A stretch of 8,328 bases of DNA from Phycisphaerales bacterium (GCA_003485185.1 DNAS01000130.1:20913-29240), one strand, 5' to 3'. Positions 1-5,867 are shown, counted from the first letter of the stretch. Notes: generated by a model from the letters alone, not told the origin. A program made the numbers and translations.

Positions 1-19
1 CGAGTTCTGAGATAGTTTC

Positions 20-919
20 TTAGCGGACGATCTGGAAGAACCGTTCGAAGAACCGATCCGGATCGACTTCGCAGGCGGCCTCGTGCAGCGGCGGTTCGGT
101 TGCCTTGGGATTGAAGATCGTCCAACCGAGCGTCGGCGCGTGGAGCGAGACCGACACCCTCCCCTTCCGATAGCGGCAGAGGTCCGGCTGGAAGATGCTT
201 GCCGCCGCCAGCGGATCGTGGAAGGTCACGTGCGAGGCCTTGCGGAACCAGACTTCGGCGAAGTCCCGCACCGGCTCGAGCACGTGGGCGGTGAATTTTT
301 TTCGGCACTCGTCGGCGGGCAGAACGCAGCGCATGGTCACGTCCAGCCCGAAGCTCACATGTTTCGGCGGGCGGGCGTGGAACGTGTTTCCGTAGGTGAT
401 GGCCGTCGCGTGCGGATCGTTGATGGCGTTCCATTCGCCGCCCATGGACGTGAAGAACTGCCCGCACATCAGGACCAGTTGCTTCAGCAGCGCGGGGATC
501 TCCGGATCGGTAGCGAACAGCACACCCACGTTGGTCATCGGTCCGATGGCCAGCAACGTGATCTGCCCCGGATTTTCTCGGATGGTCCGCCGCAGGAACT
601 CGATGGCGGTGTTTCCGGGCGTGAAAGCCTGCCGGGCGCGGCTGCCCAGCGCCGACGCCTGGGCGGCGTCCTTCTGGGGCAGGTCGACGATCATCGCGCG
701 GTCGCAGCCGACGTGGATGGGAACGTCTGTCCTTCCGACGTGCCGGCAGACGGCGGAGACCATCTCCGCCCGCCGGTGCGCCTCGCCGGAGACCGTCGTC
801 ACGCCCACCAGCTCGCAGCGCGGCTCGCAGAGCAGGTAGGCCAGGGCCAGCGCGTCGTCGATGTCGGTGCCGATGTCCGTGTCGAGCAGCACTTTTTCGG
901 TCGGTTCGCGGGTCGTCAT
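20..919 (-). CDS. Inosine/uridine-preferring nucleoside hydrolase family protein
   Basis: A 299-residue protein of the IUNH family, which uses a Ca2+-bound water to cleave the N-glycosidic bond of nucleosides into base and ribose. The N-terminal Asp cluster DTDIGTDIDD (residues 13-22) is the family metal and ribose site. GPMTN (126-130), GEWN followed by DPHA (161-171) and HDPLA (234-238) match the other conserved blocks. Length is normal (about 300-320). I chose the ATG at 919 because AGGAGG lies 7-8 bases upstream and the Asp cluster sits near the N terminus; an upstream in-frame ATG at 1018 would add 33 atypical residues. It lies 95 bp downstream of mtnA on the same strand and also has its own promoter-like sequence. 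No signal peptide is visible, so it is probably cytosolic. Substrate (purine, pyrimidine or methylthioadenosine-like) cannot be read from sequence; mtnA as neighbour makes methylthioadenosine a guess only. Confidence 0.9.
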   Translation of the reverse strand: MTTREPTEKVLLDTDIGTDIDDALALAYLLCEPRCELVGVTTVSGEAHRRAEMVSAVCRHVGRTDVPIHVGCDRAMIVDLPQKDAAQASALGSRARQAFTPGNTAIEFLRRTIRENPGQITLLAIGPMTNVGVLFATDPEIPALLKQLVLMCGQFFTSMGGEWNAINDPHATAITYGNTFHARPPKHVSFGLDVTMRCVLPADECRKKFTAHVLEPVRDFAEVWFRKASHVTFHDPLAAASIFQPDLCRYRKGRVSVSLHAPTLGWTIFNPKATEPPLHEAACEVDPDRFFERFFQIVR

Positions 920-955
920 GGGTCGCCCTCCTTCGGGAGCGGACAATGGCGGGGA

Positions 956-984
956 ATTTTCATGGACTGCGACGCGCTTGTCAA
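956..984 (-). promoter_or_regulatory. Sigma70-type promoter for the nucleoside hydrolase
   Basis: On the minus strand there is a perfect -35 TTGACA (979-984), a 17-base spacer and a -10 GAAAAT (956-961, four of six consensus bases). It lies between the mtnA stop and the hydrolase start and would give a leader of about 30 bases containing the AGGAGG ribosome binding site. The hydrolase may therefore be transcribed separately from mtnA. Confidence 0.55.
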
Positions 985-987
985 TGC

Positions 988-1001
988 GGCGGAAAACCGC
1001 C
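988..1001 (-). other. Small hairpin between mtnA and the nucleoside hydrolase
   Basis: A perfect GGCGG / CCGCC stem with a four-base loop lies just after the mtnA stop codon. There is no following U-run on the minus strand, so it is at best a weak terminator or a 3'-end stabilising structure. Confidence 0.3.
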
Positions 1002-1014
1002 ACGAAAGAATTCC

Positions 1015-2088
1015 TCATTCGCCCAGCGCGCGGGCGATGGTCTGTCGATTCACCGGCTGGATGAGCCCGCGGTCGGTCACGATTCCGGCGAGCAGTTCCA
1101 CCGGCGTCACGTCGAACGCGGGCGAGTAGGTCTTCACGCCTTTCGGGGCGGTCCGCCGGCCGAAGCCCTGGGTGATTTCCTCGGCCGGGCGCTGCTCGAT
1201 GGGGATTCCCTTTCCGTCTGACAGCTCCAGGTCGAACGTGCTATATGGTGCGGCCACGTAGAACGGAACCTTGTGCCGCGCCGCCAGCACGGCCAGCCCG
1301 TACGTGCCGATCTTGTTGGCCGTGTCGCCATTGGCGGCGATTCGGTCCGCCCCGGTGATGACCACCTGGACCCGCCCTTCCCGCAGAACCTGCCCGGCCA
1401 TGCTGTCGGTGATGACCACGGCGTCGATTCCCGCCTGCATGAGTTCCCAAGCGGTCAGGCGGCTGCCCTGGAGCAGCGGGCGGGTTTCGTCGCAGTAGAC
1501 GGTGAAGCGATGCCCCTCGGCGTGGGCGACATACATTCCCGCGGTTGCGGTTCCGATGCCGGCCGTCGCCAGCGCCCCGGCGTTGCAGTGTGTCAGTACG
1601 CCACGGCATTGCTTCACCAGCGGCGCCGCCGCACGCCCGATGGCCAGGCACATCCGCTCGTCCTCGGCGTGGATGGCGCGGGCTTCTTCCAGCATCGCAT
1701 CGCGGACGAGGTTGAAGTCGTCGGCGATCGTCCGCTGGGCGCGGCGCAGGATCCTCCGGACTGCCCAGGAAAGGTTCACCGCCGTCGGTCGCGAACTTTC
1801 CAGATACTCCGCGGCCGACTCCACGCCCGTCATGAAGTCCCGCCCGTCGGGAACCCACTGGGCGGCGACGACCATGCCGTATCCGGCCGCCACGCCGATG
1901 GCCGGCGCTCCACGGACCACCAGCCGGCGAATGGCTTCCCAGACGGCTTGGGAGTCCTTGCAGTCCACGAATTCCGTTTCCCCCGGCAGGCGGGTCTGGT
2001 CCAGCAGACGAAGATGCCCCCGCCGCGAATCGCCGATCCATTCCACGACCTTCACGGGGGGGAGGATTTCCCGGTTGGTTTCGCTCAT
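1015..2088 (-). CDS. mtnA: S-methyl-5-thioribose-1-phosphate isomerase (MtnA)
   Basis: A 357-residue enzyme of the aIF2B/MtnA family. It converts 5-methylthioribose-1-phosphate to 5-methylthioribulose-1-phosphate in the methionine salvage pathway; expected to be cytosolic. Visible blocks are RGAPAIG (59-65), THCNAGALAT with the catalytic Cys at 168, ETRPLLQGSR leading into LTAWEL (201-216), ITGADRIAANGD with the catalytic Asp at 248, NKIGTY (258-263) and SPAFDVTPVELL (322-333). The length matches the family. The ATG at 2088 starts the recognisable N terminus; the frame stays open upstream to 2316, but that extension is Arg/Ser/Cys-rich and looks non-coding. No good Shine-Dalgarno precedes the start, and a strong palindrome lies in the leader. 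The next gene in the same direction is a nucleoside hydrolase. The related family members (ribose-1,5-bisphosphate isomerase, eIF2B subunits) are less likely because the MtnA-specific blocks are intact. Confidence 0.95.
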   Translation of the reverse strand: MSETNREILPPVKVVEWIGDSRRGHLRLLDQTRLPGETEFVDCKDSQAVWEAIRRLVVRGAPAIGVAAGYGMVVAAQWVPDGRDFMTGVESAAEYLESSRPTAVNLSWAVRRILRRAQRTIADDFNLVRDAMLEEARAIHAEDERMCLAIGRAAAPLVKQCRGVLTHCNAGALATAGIGTATAGMYVAHAEGHRFTVYCDETRPLLQGSRLTAWELMQAGIDAVVITDSMAGQVLREGRVQVVITGADRIAANGDTANKIGTYGLAVLAARHKVPFYVAAPYSTFDLELSDGKGIPIEQRPAEEITQGFGRRTAPKGVKTYSPAFDVTPVELLAGIVTDRGLIQPVNRQTIARALGE

Positions 2089-2101
2089 GGCCGAGAAACT
2101 A

Positions 2102-2140
2102 GCCCAAGCCGCCCGGCAAGGCAAGGGCCTTGCCTTGGGC
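2102..2140 (-). promoter_or_regulatory. Strong palindrome with a competing pairing in the mtnA leader
   Basis: Arms 2117-2126 (CAAGGCAAGG) and 2128-2137 (CCTTGCCTTG) are perfect complements around a single central base; as RNA this folds with about 8 bp and a 5-base loop. GCCCAAG at 2102-2108 can alternatively pair with CTTGGGC at 2134-2140, which would break the first stem. There is no U-run, so it is not a standard terminator. It ends only 14 bases upstream of the mtnA start codon, where no Shine-Dalgarno is visible, so an effect on initiation is possible. It does not match a SAM riboswitch by eye. Confidence 0.45.
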
Positions 2141-2325
2141 GAAAATGACGCCCGCAAGGCCAAGCCGCTGTGTCGGCAACCAGTCCGGTGCTGTCCGGAT
2201 CCTCGGCCTGGGAGGAGCGCTTCACAAGCCGGGCAAGTGGATCGTGGAACTCGAATATTTCCGCATAGCTTTTCCATGAAAGAAGTTGCGCTGCGCCGCC
2301 TGTTTCGGGCCGACAAGGCAAATAA

Positions 2326-2341
2326 GCAAAAATAGTGCCAA
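2326..2341 (-). promoter_or_regulatory. Sigma54 (RpoN) -24/-12 promoter facing mtnA
   Basis: The minus strand reads TTGGCAC-N5-TTGC, with exactly 10 bases between the -24 GG and the -12 GC, which is the diagnostic spacing of the RpoN consensus TGGCAC-N5-TTGCW. It lies in the divergent intergenic region about 240 bp upstream of mtnA and would give a leader of about 225 nt. No other gene is visible downstream before mtnA. The enhancer-binding site and regulator cannot be identified. Confidence 0.55.
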
Positions 2342-2354
2342 AAGGAAACTCACC

Positions 2355-2382
2355 TTGACGGGGCTTTTGGCCGATATATACC
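2355..2382 (+). promoter_or_regulatory. Sigma70-type promoter candidate for csrA
   Basis: TTGACG (2355-2360) is followed by 16 bases and TATACC (2377-2382); a better -10 by sequence, TATAGT (2387-2392), lacks a -35 at proper distance. The surrounding DNA is AT-rich compared with the window. A start near 2390 would give a csrA leader of about 117 nt. Confidence 0.45.
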
Positions 2383-2457
2383 CTTGTATAGTGCCTGCGG
2401 ACACTTGCTGCTGCCGGAAGGTTTCGCGGGTTCCAATGGCTTCCAGCGTATCGGCCA
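2368..2457. repeat. Widely spaced 9-bp inverted repeat around the csrA promoter
   Basis: TGGCCGATA (2368-2376) and TATCGGCCA (2449-2457) are perfect reverse complements, with centres 81 bp apart. The left arm overlaps the spacer and -10 of the csrA promoter candidate, and the right arm lies in the leader. Because the left arm is upstream of the likely transcription start, a DNA-level operator pair is more plausible than an RNA stem. Confidence 0.3.
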
Positions 2458-2481
2458 GAGCGCTGCATGTTGGGGCCAACC

Positions 2482-2502
2482 GGCTACTCCAAGGAAGGAG
2501 CC
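2482..2502 (+). promoter_or_regulatory. csrA ribosome binding site in a GGA-loop hairpin (likely CsrA autoregulatory site)
   Basis: CTCC (2487-2490) pairs with GGAG (2497-2500), with an outer GG/CC extension (2482-2483 with 2501-2502, three-base bulge). The hexaloop is AAGGAA (2491-2496), presenting GGA. The stem GGAG is the Shine-Dalgarno, 6 bases before the ATG. A GGA in a hairpin loop beside or over the Shine-Dalgarno is the known CsrA target architecture, and a further GGA overlaps the start codon (GTGGATG). Confidence 0.55.
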
Positions 2503-2506
2503 GTGG

Positions 2507-2779
2507 ATGCTGGTCCTTTCCAGACAACGCGACGAAACCATCGTGATCGGGGACGACATCGAGATCACCGTCGTGGACATTCGCGGGGAAAAGGTACGCC
2601 TCGGGATCAGCGCGCCGCCTCACGTCCCCGTCCACCGCAAGGAAGTCTACGAAGCCATCAAGCGGGAAAACGCCGCCGCGGCCGAAGCCAAGGGCCAGAC
2701 GCCCAAGGTCGAGTCGCTCGCTCTCCGCAAACACCGCGAAGACGAAGGCAAACCGGAGACCGGCGGCAAGACAGGCTGA
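2507..2779 (+). CDS. csrA: Carbon storage regulator CsrA (RsmA), RNA-binding translational regulator
   Basis: A 90-residue protein of the CsrA family, a homodimer that binds GGA motifs in mRNA leaders and usually represses translation; known targets include motility, biofilm and carbon metabolism genes. It begins MLVLSRQRDETIVIGDD and continues through VRLGISAP (30-37) to PVHRKEVYEAI (41-51). The two residues most important for RNA contact in E. coli CsrA, Leu4 and Arg44, are at the same positions here. The core spans residues 1-56. The remaining 34 residues form a charged, Ala/Lys/Glu-rich tail, making it longer than the 61-residue E. coli protein. The ATG at 2507 is chosen for AGGAAGGAG six bases upstream and a canonical N terminus. 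It is transcribed alone: mtnA diverges upstream and an HD-GYP gene converges downstream. No flagellar gene or fliW is visible beside it. Autoregulation is likely (see the leader hairpin). Confidence 0.96.
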   Translation: MLVLSRQRDETIVIGDDIEITVVDIRGEKVRLGISAPPHVPVHRKEVYEAIKRENAAAAEAKGQTPKVESLALRKHREDEGKPETGGKTG

Positions 2780-2851
2780 TCGGCAAGCCGCAAGATTCCC
2801 ACCCGGCAGACGGACCGCGCATGACAAGCCGGAAAGGGTTTTCCACTTCCT

Positions 2852-2870
2852 GACACGGGTTCGGCGTGTC
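2852..2870. terminator. Weak hairpin between convergent csrA and HD-GYP genes
   Basis: GACACG (2852-2857) and CGTGTC (2865-2870) form a perfect 6-bp stem with a 7-base loop, followed by GTTCCTCTCC. It lies between the two convergent stop codons, so it could end either transcript, but neither side has a proper U-run. Confidence 0.3.
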
Positions 2871-2897
2871 GTTCCTCTCCCCCGTTGAACGTTTGCT

Positions 2898-3743
2898 TCA
2901 CGCGACGGCGGTGCGCCCCAGGCAAGCCACTCGCTCGAGGGCCGGCAGGTGGATGATCTCTGCCAGCGCCTCGACGCATTTGGGGTCGTATCCGGCCGGC
3001 GTGCAGCGGCGCAGCTCGTTCATGGCGGCCAGCGGGGTCAACGCCGCGCGGTGTGGGCGATCGTGGGTCATGGCTTCATAAGAGTCGGCGACGGCAAGGA
3101 TCCTCGACTCCAGGGGGATTTCCCCTCCTTGCAGGCCTTCGGGGTAGCCCGTTCCGTTCATGCGTTCATGATGGTACAGCACCGCCGGCAGAACTTCCTG
3201 GAACATCTCCAGCGGCTGGAGAATCTCGTAGCCCATTCGGCAGTGTTTTTGCACTTCGCGATACTCGGTGATTCCGATCCGCGCGGGCGTGTAAAGGATC
3301 TTCTCGGAAATGGCGAGCAGGCCGATGTCGTAGAGTTCGCCAATCAGGCTGATCATTTCGCATCGTGCCTCGTCGAGCCCCAGTTTGCGGGCGATCTGTC
3401 CGGACAGTTTCCCCACGCGCTCGCTGTGCCCGGCAGAGCGGCTGTCGCGCGCCTCGACGAAATGGACGATCCGCCGCAGCACGTCCACGTAATGATGCTC
3501 GGCCTTGCGGGCGCTGTCGCGAACGGACTCGGCCTTGCGACGGAGCGCCTGGACGGCCCGATACACCTGCATCACCAGCAGCAGGCCGATCAGGACGATC
3601 ACCCCGGCCAGCAGGAAACTGGCAATCTGCCAACCCTTGACCGCCATCGCCGTCGCCACCACCGCGATGGCGACCAGGAAGACCATGACCGGCCGAAGTA
3701 TGCCAAGGATTTCCGTAAGACAGCCGGAGCTGCGCGTACTCAA
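2898..3743 (-). CDS. Membrane-anchored protein with a degenerate HD-GYP domain (YD-GYP)
   Basis: A protein of about 281 residues. Two hydrophobic helices (about 16-35 and 40-60) are followed by a charged, probably helical linker (about 62-95) and an HD-GYP domain (about 96-265). HD-GYP proteins are metal-dependent phosphodiesterases that hydrolyse cyclic-di-GMP. Conserved here are HSERV (106-110), a His in KHCRMG (167), HHE (191-193), GTGYPEGL (197-204) and AVADSYEA (218-225). The defining HD of LHDIGK, however, reads LYDIGL: Tyr138-Asp139, with the Lys also lost. Since that His is a metal ligand, reduced or lost catalysis is likely and a sensory or binding role possible. I chose a TTG start at 3743 because GGGAG lies 7 bases upstream; a TTG at 3779 in the same frame is the alternative, without a clear ribosome binding site. 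It converges on csrA and follows nnrE with a hairpin between them. No receiver or other sensor domain is visible. Confidence 0.8.
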   Translation of the reverse strand: MSTRSSGCLTEILGILRPVMVFLVAIAVVATAMAVKGWQIASFLLAGVIVLIGLLLVMQVYRAVQALRRKAESVRDSARKAEHHYVDVLRRIVHFVEARDSRSAGHSERVGKLSGQIARKLGLDEARCEMISLIGELYDIGLLAISEKILYTPARIGITEYREVQKHCRMGYEILQPLEMFQEVLPAVLYHHERMNGTGYPEGLQGGEIPLESRILAVADSYEAMTHDRPHRAALTPLAAMNELRRCTPAGYDPKCVEALAEIIHLPALERVACLGRTAVA

Positions 3744-3825
3744 GGTGGATCTCCCTCTGCCTGCCCAGGCCCCGACCAACAGAAATATAGGATTCGCCCC
3801 CCGGGTTCCGGCTAATGGGTTTGGG

Positions 3826-3858
3826 ATTTTTCGCGATTTTCGCGGAATGGCGAAAAAT
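3826..3858. terminator. Inverted repeat at the nnrE 3' end, possible bidirectional terminator
   Basis: ATTTTTCGC (3826-3834) and GCGAAAAAT (3850-3858) are perfect 9-bp complements flanking a 15-base loop, and CGCG-N5-CGCG is nested on one side. It overlaps the nnrE stop codon. AT-rich arm ends around a GC core fit a transcription-end structure, but no free U-run follows the stem, so the call is tentative. Confidence 0.4.
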
Positions 3859-4538
3859 TATGCGTCCCGCGCGATGCGCTCGGCGACGAGTTCCGCGGGG
3901 ATGCCGATGTCGGCTACGACGACTTCGCCGGTGTACCGGTCAGCGCCGGGAGCGTCGAAGCCGACCTTGCGGGCGACGAACGTCACGGTCAGCACGGCGC
4001 GAACGGCGGGGCCTTCGGCCTGTCCGGTGTCGCAGTCCAGCCCGGTGGGGATATCGACGGCCAGCACGGGCCGACCGGCGGCGTTGATCTGCTCGACGGC
4101 CTGTGCCTGCACGCCGCGCAACGCGCCACGGACGCCCGTGCCGCCGATGGCGTCCACAATCAGGTCAAACGCGCGGAGTTGTTCGCCCAAGCCGGCCGGA
4201 TCGGCGGAGGCATCGCGCAGGTCGTGCCCCAGGGCTCGCAGGATATCGAGATTGATCCTCGCGTCGCCGGCGATTGCGTCGGGCTGCGCGAGAAGGAACG
4301 TGACCACCCGTACGCCGCGAAGGGCAAGATGCCTGGCGATAACGAAACCGTCGCCGCCGTTGTTTCCGCCCCCGGCCACCACCGCCGCCGACCGCCCCGC
4401 CATGCGGGCCAGAAGCCTTTCGGCCGCGTCGGCGGCGTTGCGTCCGGCGTTTTCCATCAGGACCGCGCCCGGGACGCCGAACTGCTCGATGGCGAAACGG
4501 TCAATCTCGCGAACCTGCCGGCGGGTGAGCGGATTCAT
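3858..4538 (-). CDS. nnrE: NAD(P)H-hydrate epimerase (YjeF N-terminal domain only)
   Basis: A 226-residue protein of the YjeF_N/NnrE family, which interconverts the R and S forms of hydrated NAD(P)H so that a dehydratase can restore the cofactor (metabolite repair, cytosol). Conserved blocks are LMENAGR (27-33), GGGNNGGDGFV (56-66, phosphate-binding Rossmann-type loop), DAIGGTGVRG (129-138) and VDIPTGLD (161-168). In many bacteria this domain is fused to the ADP/ATP-dependent dehydratase (NnrD, YjeF_C). Here the protein stops after the N-terminal domain, so the dehydratase must be encoded elsewhere. The ATG at 4538 begins the canonical MNPLTRRQVREID N terminus; no clear Shine-Dalgarno precedes it. 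It starts 34 bp after the thioredoxin stop, so it is probably the second gene of a trx-nnrE transcript, perhaps with translational coupling. Confidence 0.92.
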   Translation of the reverse strand: MNPLTRRQVREIDRFAIEQFGVPGAVLMENAGRNAADAAERLLARMAGRSAAVVAGGGNNGGDGFVIARHLALRGVRVVTFLLAQPDAIAGDARINLDILRALGHDLRDASADPAGLGEQLRAFDLIVDAIGGTGVRGALRGVQAQAVEQINAAGRPVLAVDIPTGLDCDTGQAEGPAVRAVLTVTFVARKVGFDAPGADRYTGEVVVADIGIPAELVAERIARDA

Positions 4539-4572
4539 GGCGGCACCGCGGTGAAAGCGGCGACGAGTCCCG

Positions 4573-4902
4573 CTAGAGGATCTCGTCGATGGCCTCTTTC
4601 AGGTCGGCCTTCTGCTGGAGCCCCACGAACTTGCGGACCATCTCGCCGCCCTTGAAGAGGATGATCGTCGGGATGGCCGTGATGTTGAACCTCATCGCGA
4701 CGTCGCGGTTCGCGTCGGTGTCCATCTTTCCGACCTTCAGGCGCCCGGCGTATTCGCCGGCCAGCGCCTCGATCGTGGGGGTGAGCATCTTGCAGGGCAT
4801 GCACCACTCGGCCCAGAAGTCCACCAGCGCAGGGGTGTCCGCGTCGAGCACTTCCTGCTGGAAATTGTCGTCGGTCAGTTCCAGAACGTCGGCAGAACCC
4901 AT
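4573..4902 (-). CDS. Thioredoxin with a WCMPC active site
   Basis: A 109-residue single-domain thioredoxin, the usual family length, with no signal peptide; expected to be a cytosolic disulfide reductase. The fold markers are VDFWAEWCMPCKML (27-40), with Cys34 and Cys37 as the redox pair, the buried Asp28, and the cis-proline turn AIPT (76-79, Pro78) followed by FKGGE (83-87). The classical active site is CGPC; here it is CMPC. Residues between the two Cys influence redox potential and partner choice, so it may differ from the main thioredoxin. The ATG at 4902 is chosen for AGAAGGAG seven bases upstream; the frame is open to 5073 but the extension is Arg-rich and overlaps the promoter. nnrE follows after 34 bp, and two Hsp20 genes lie upstream on the same strand. 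Confidence 0.93.
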   Translation of the reverse strand: MGSADVLELTDDNFQQEVLDADTPALVDFWAEWCMPCKMLTPTIEALAGEYAGRLKVGKMDTDANRDVAMRFNITAIPTIILFKGGEMVRKFVGLQQKADLKEAIDEIL

Positions 4903-4948
4903 CTGGCGGCTCCTTCTCGTGATAACCAATGCGAATCGTCCTTGGGGA

Positions 4949-4977
4949 ATCCTAGGCGCGATGCCGAGTCTTGTCAA
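4949..4977 (-). promoter_or_regulatory. Sigma70 promoter of the trx-nnrE operon
   Basis: On the minus strand: TTGACA (4972-4977), a 17-base spacer, then TAGGAT (4949-4954, four of six consensus bases). It lies in the 95-bp gap between the second Hsp20 gene and the thioredoxin and predicts a short leader of about 40 nt carrying AGAAGGAG. Confidence 0.75.
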
Positions 4978-4997
4978 CCGCGCCGGCCGGCGCGCGG

Positions 4998-5396
4998 TCA
5001 TTCGCCGCGGATTTCGATCTTCCGCGTCTTGGCCGAAGCGGCGCGCGGCAGGCGGATCGTCAACATGCCGCACGACAGCGACGCCTCGATGCGGTCACGG
5101 TCGAACTCGTCGCTGAGCGCGAACGCGCGGAAGTAATGCCCGCCCTCGAAGCCCTGATAGGTCCAGGCGTATCGTTCGCCGAACTCCTCGAGGCAGGTAT
5201 CTGCCTCGAGCGTCAGCACGCCCTTGTCCACGCGGATGTTGATTCCCTCGCTGGCGGCGCCAGGGACTTCCGCCTTCAGCACGATGGAACCGTCCGACGA
5301 CTCATAAACGTCCACCAGCGGAGTGAGCGTTTCGCCCGGCGCCCCGCCGCGAACCGGCTCGGCATGCACCGCAATGTGTTCCTTTTTCTTCGTCAT
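4998..5396 (-). CDS. Small heat-shock protein, Hsp20/alpha-crystallin family (second of a pair)
   Basis: A 132-residue small heat-shock protein: an ATP-independent holdase that binds unfolding proteins in the cytosol and forms oligomers. A short charged N-terminal arm (1-24) is followed by an alpha-crystallin domain starting at PLVDVYESSD (26-35). It continues through LKAEVPG (40-46), GVLTLEAD (59-66), YFRAFALSDEFD (88-99) and the family signature, here IEASLSCGMLTIRLPR (103-118). The usual GVL is GML. The C-terminal KIEIRGE holds the I-x-I motif (127-129) that docks into a neighbouring subunit. The short N-terminal arm may limit oligomer size. The ATG at 5396 has GGGAGA seven bases upstream. 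It begins 19 bp after the first Hsp20 stop, so the two are almost certainly co-transcribed, perhaps as hetero-oligomer partners. Confidence 0.92.
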   Translation of the reverse strand: MTKKKEHIAVHAEPVRGGAPGETLTPLVDVYESSDGSIVLKAEVPGAASEGINIRVDKGVLTLEADTCLEEFGERYAWTYQGFEGGHYFRAFALSDEFDRDRIEASLSCGMLTIRLPRAASAKTRKIEIRGE

Positions 5397-5415
5397 GGCA
5401 ATGTCTCCCGGATCG

Positions 5416-5859
5416 TCACTTGACCTGGATGCGTTTGGGCTTGGCCGCCTCCGACTTGGGCAGGCGAACGGTCAGCACACCGGCCTCCAGCCGGGCGTCG
5501 GCACGGTCGGCGTCCACGCGGTCGGGCAGGACGATCGTGCGGCTGAATTCGCCCACGCCCCGCTCCCGCCGCTGGTAGTGCAGTTCGCTGTCGTCCTCGG
5601 GAGGCTTCTTGACTCCCTTGACCACCAGCGTCTCACCGGTGATCGACAGGTCGATATCCTCCAGGTGACAGCCGGCCAACTCACACTGCACGATCAACTC
5701 CTCCGGACCATTCAGCACGTTCACCGGAGGATAGCTGCCTCCGCCCACCTGTCGGCTGGCGGCGCCGACGGAATCGCCGAAAAGTCGCTCCAGTTCCCTT
5801 TGGACCTGTCGCAAGCCCAGGAAAGGATCCCAACCGGATGGCCATCGAAAAATTGTCAT
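5416..5859 (-). CDS. Small heat-shock protein, Hsp20/alpha-crystallin family (first of a pair)
   Basis: A 147-residue small heat-shock protein. The N-terminal arm (1-44) contains the typical Trp/Phe-rich WDPFLGLRQVQRELERLF segment (10-27). The alpha-crystallin domain runs from PPVNV (44-48) through LAGCHLEDIDLSI (61-73), GEFSRTIVLPDRVD (103-116) and ARLEAGVLTVRLPK (122-135). It ends PKRIQVK, giving an I-x-V docking motif (144-146). The protein differs clearly from its 132-residue neighbour, so the pair is an old duplication rather than a recent one. The ATG at 5859 has AAGGAG six bases upstream; a longer in-frame start at 5925 lacks support. It is the first gene of the Hsp20 pair and faces a 473-bp intergenic region. 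No CIRCE element or sigma32 promoter is recognisable; a possible RNA thermometer pairing is listed separately. Confidence 0.94.
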   Translation of the reverse strand: MTIFRWPSGWDPFLGLRQVQRELERLFGDSVGAASRQVGGGSYPPVNVLNGPEELIVQCELAGCHLEDIDLSITGETLVVKGVKKPPEDDSELHYQRRERGVGEFSRTIVLPDRVDADRADARLEAGVLTVRLPKSEAAKPKRIQVK

Positions 5860-5867
5860 GCCGTTCT

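Noticed and set aside
83..1129. Long open frame on the plus strand antisense to the nucleoside hydrolase
   Set aside because: The translation is Arg/His/Gly-rich low-complexity sequence typical of the reverse strand of GC-rich genes, while the minus strand encodes a clear enzyme.
2196..2285. tRNA-like T-arm in the mtnA leader
   Set aside because: No acceptor stem, D-arm or anticodon arm could be built around it.
2089..2316. N-terminal extension of MtnA from an upstream start
   Set aside because: The frame is open, but the residues are unlike the family, cross the palindrome and leader, and lack a ribosome binding site.
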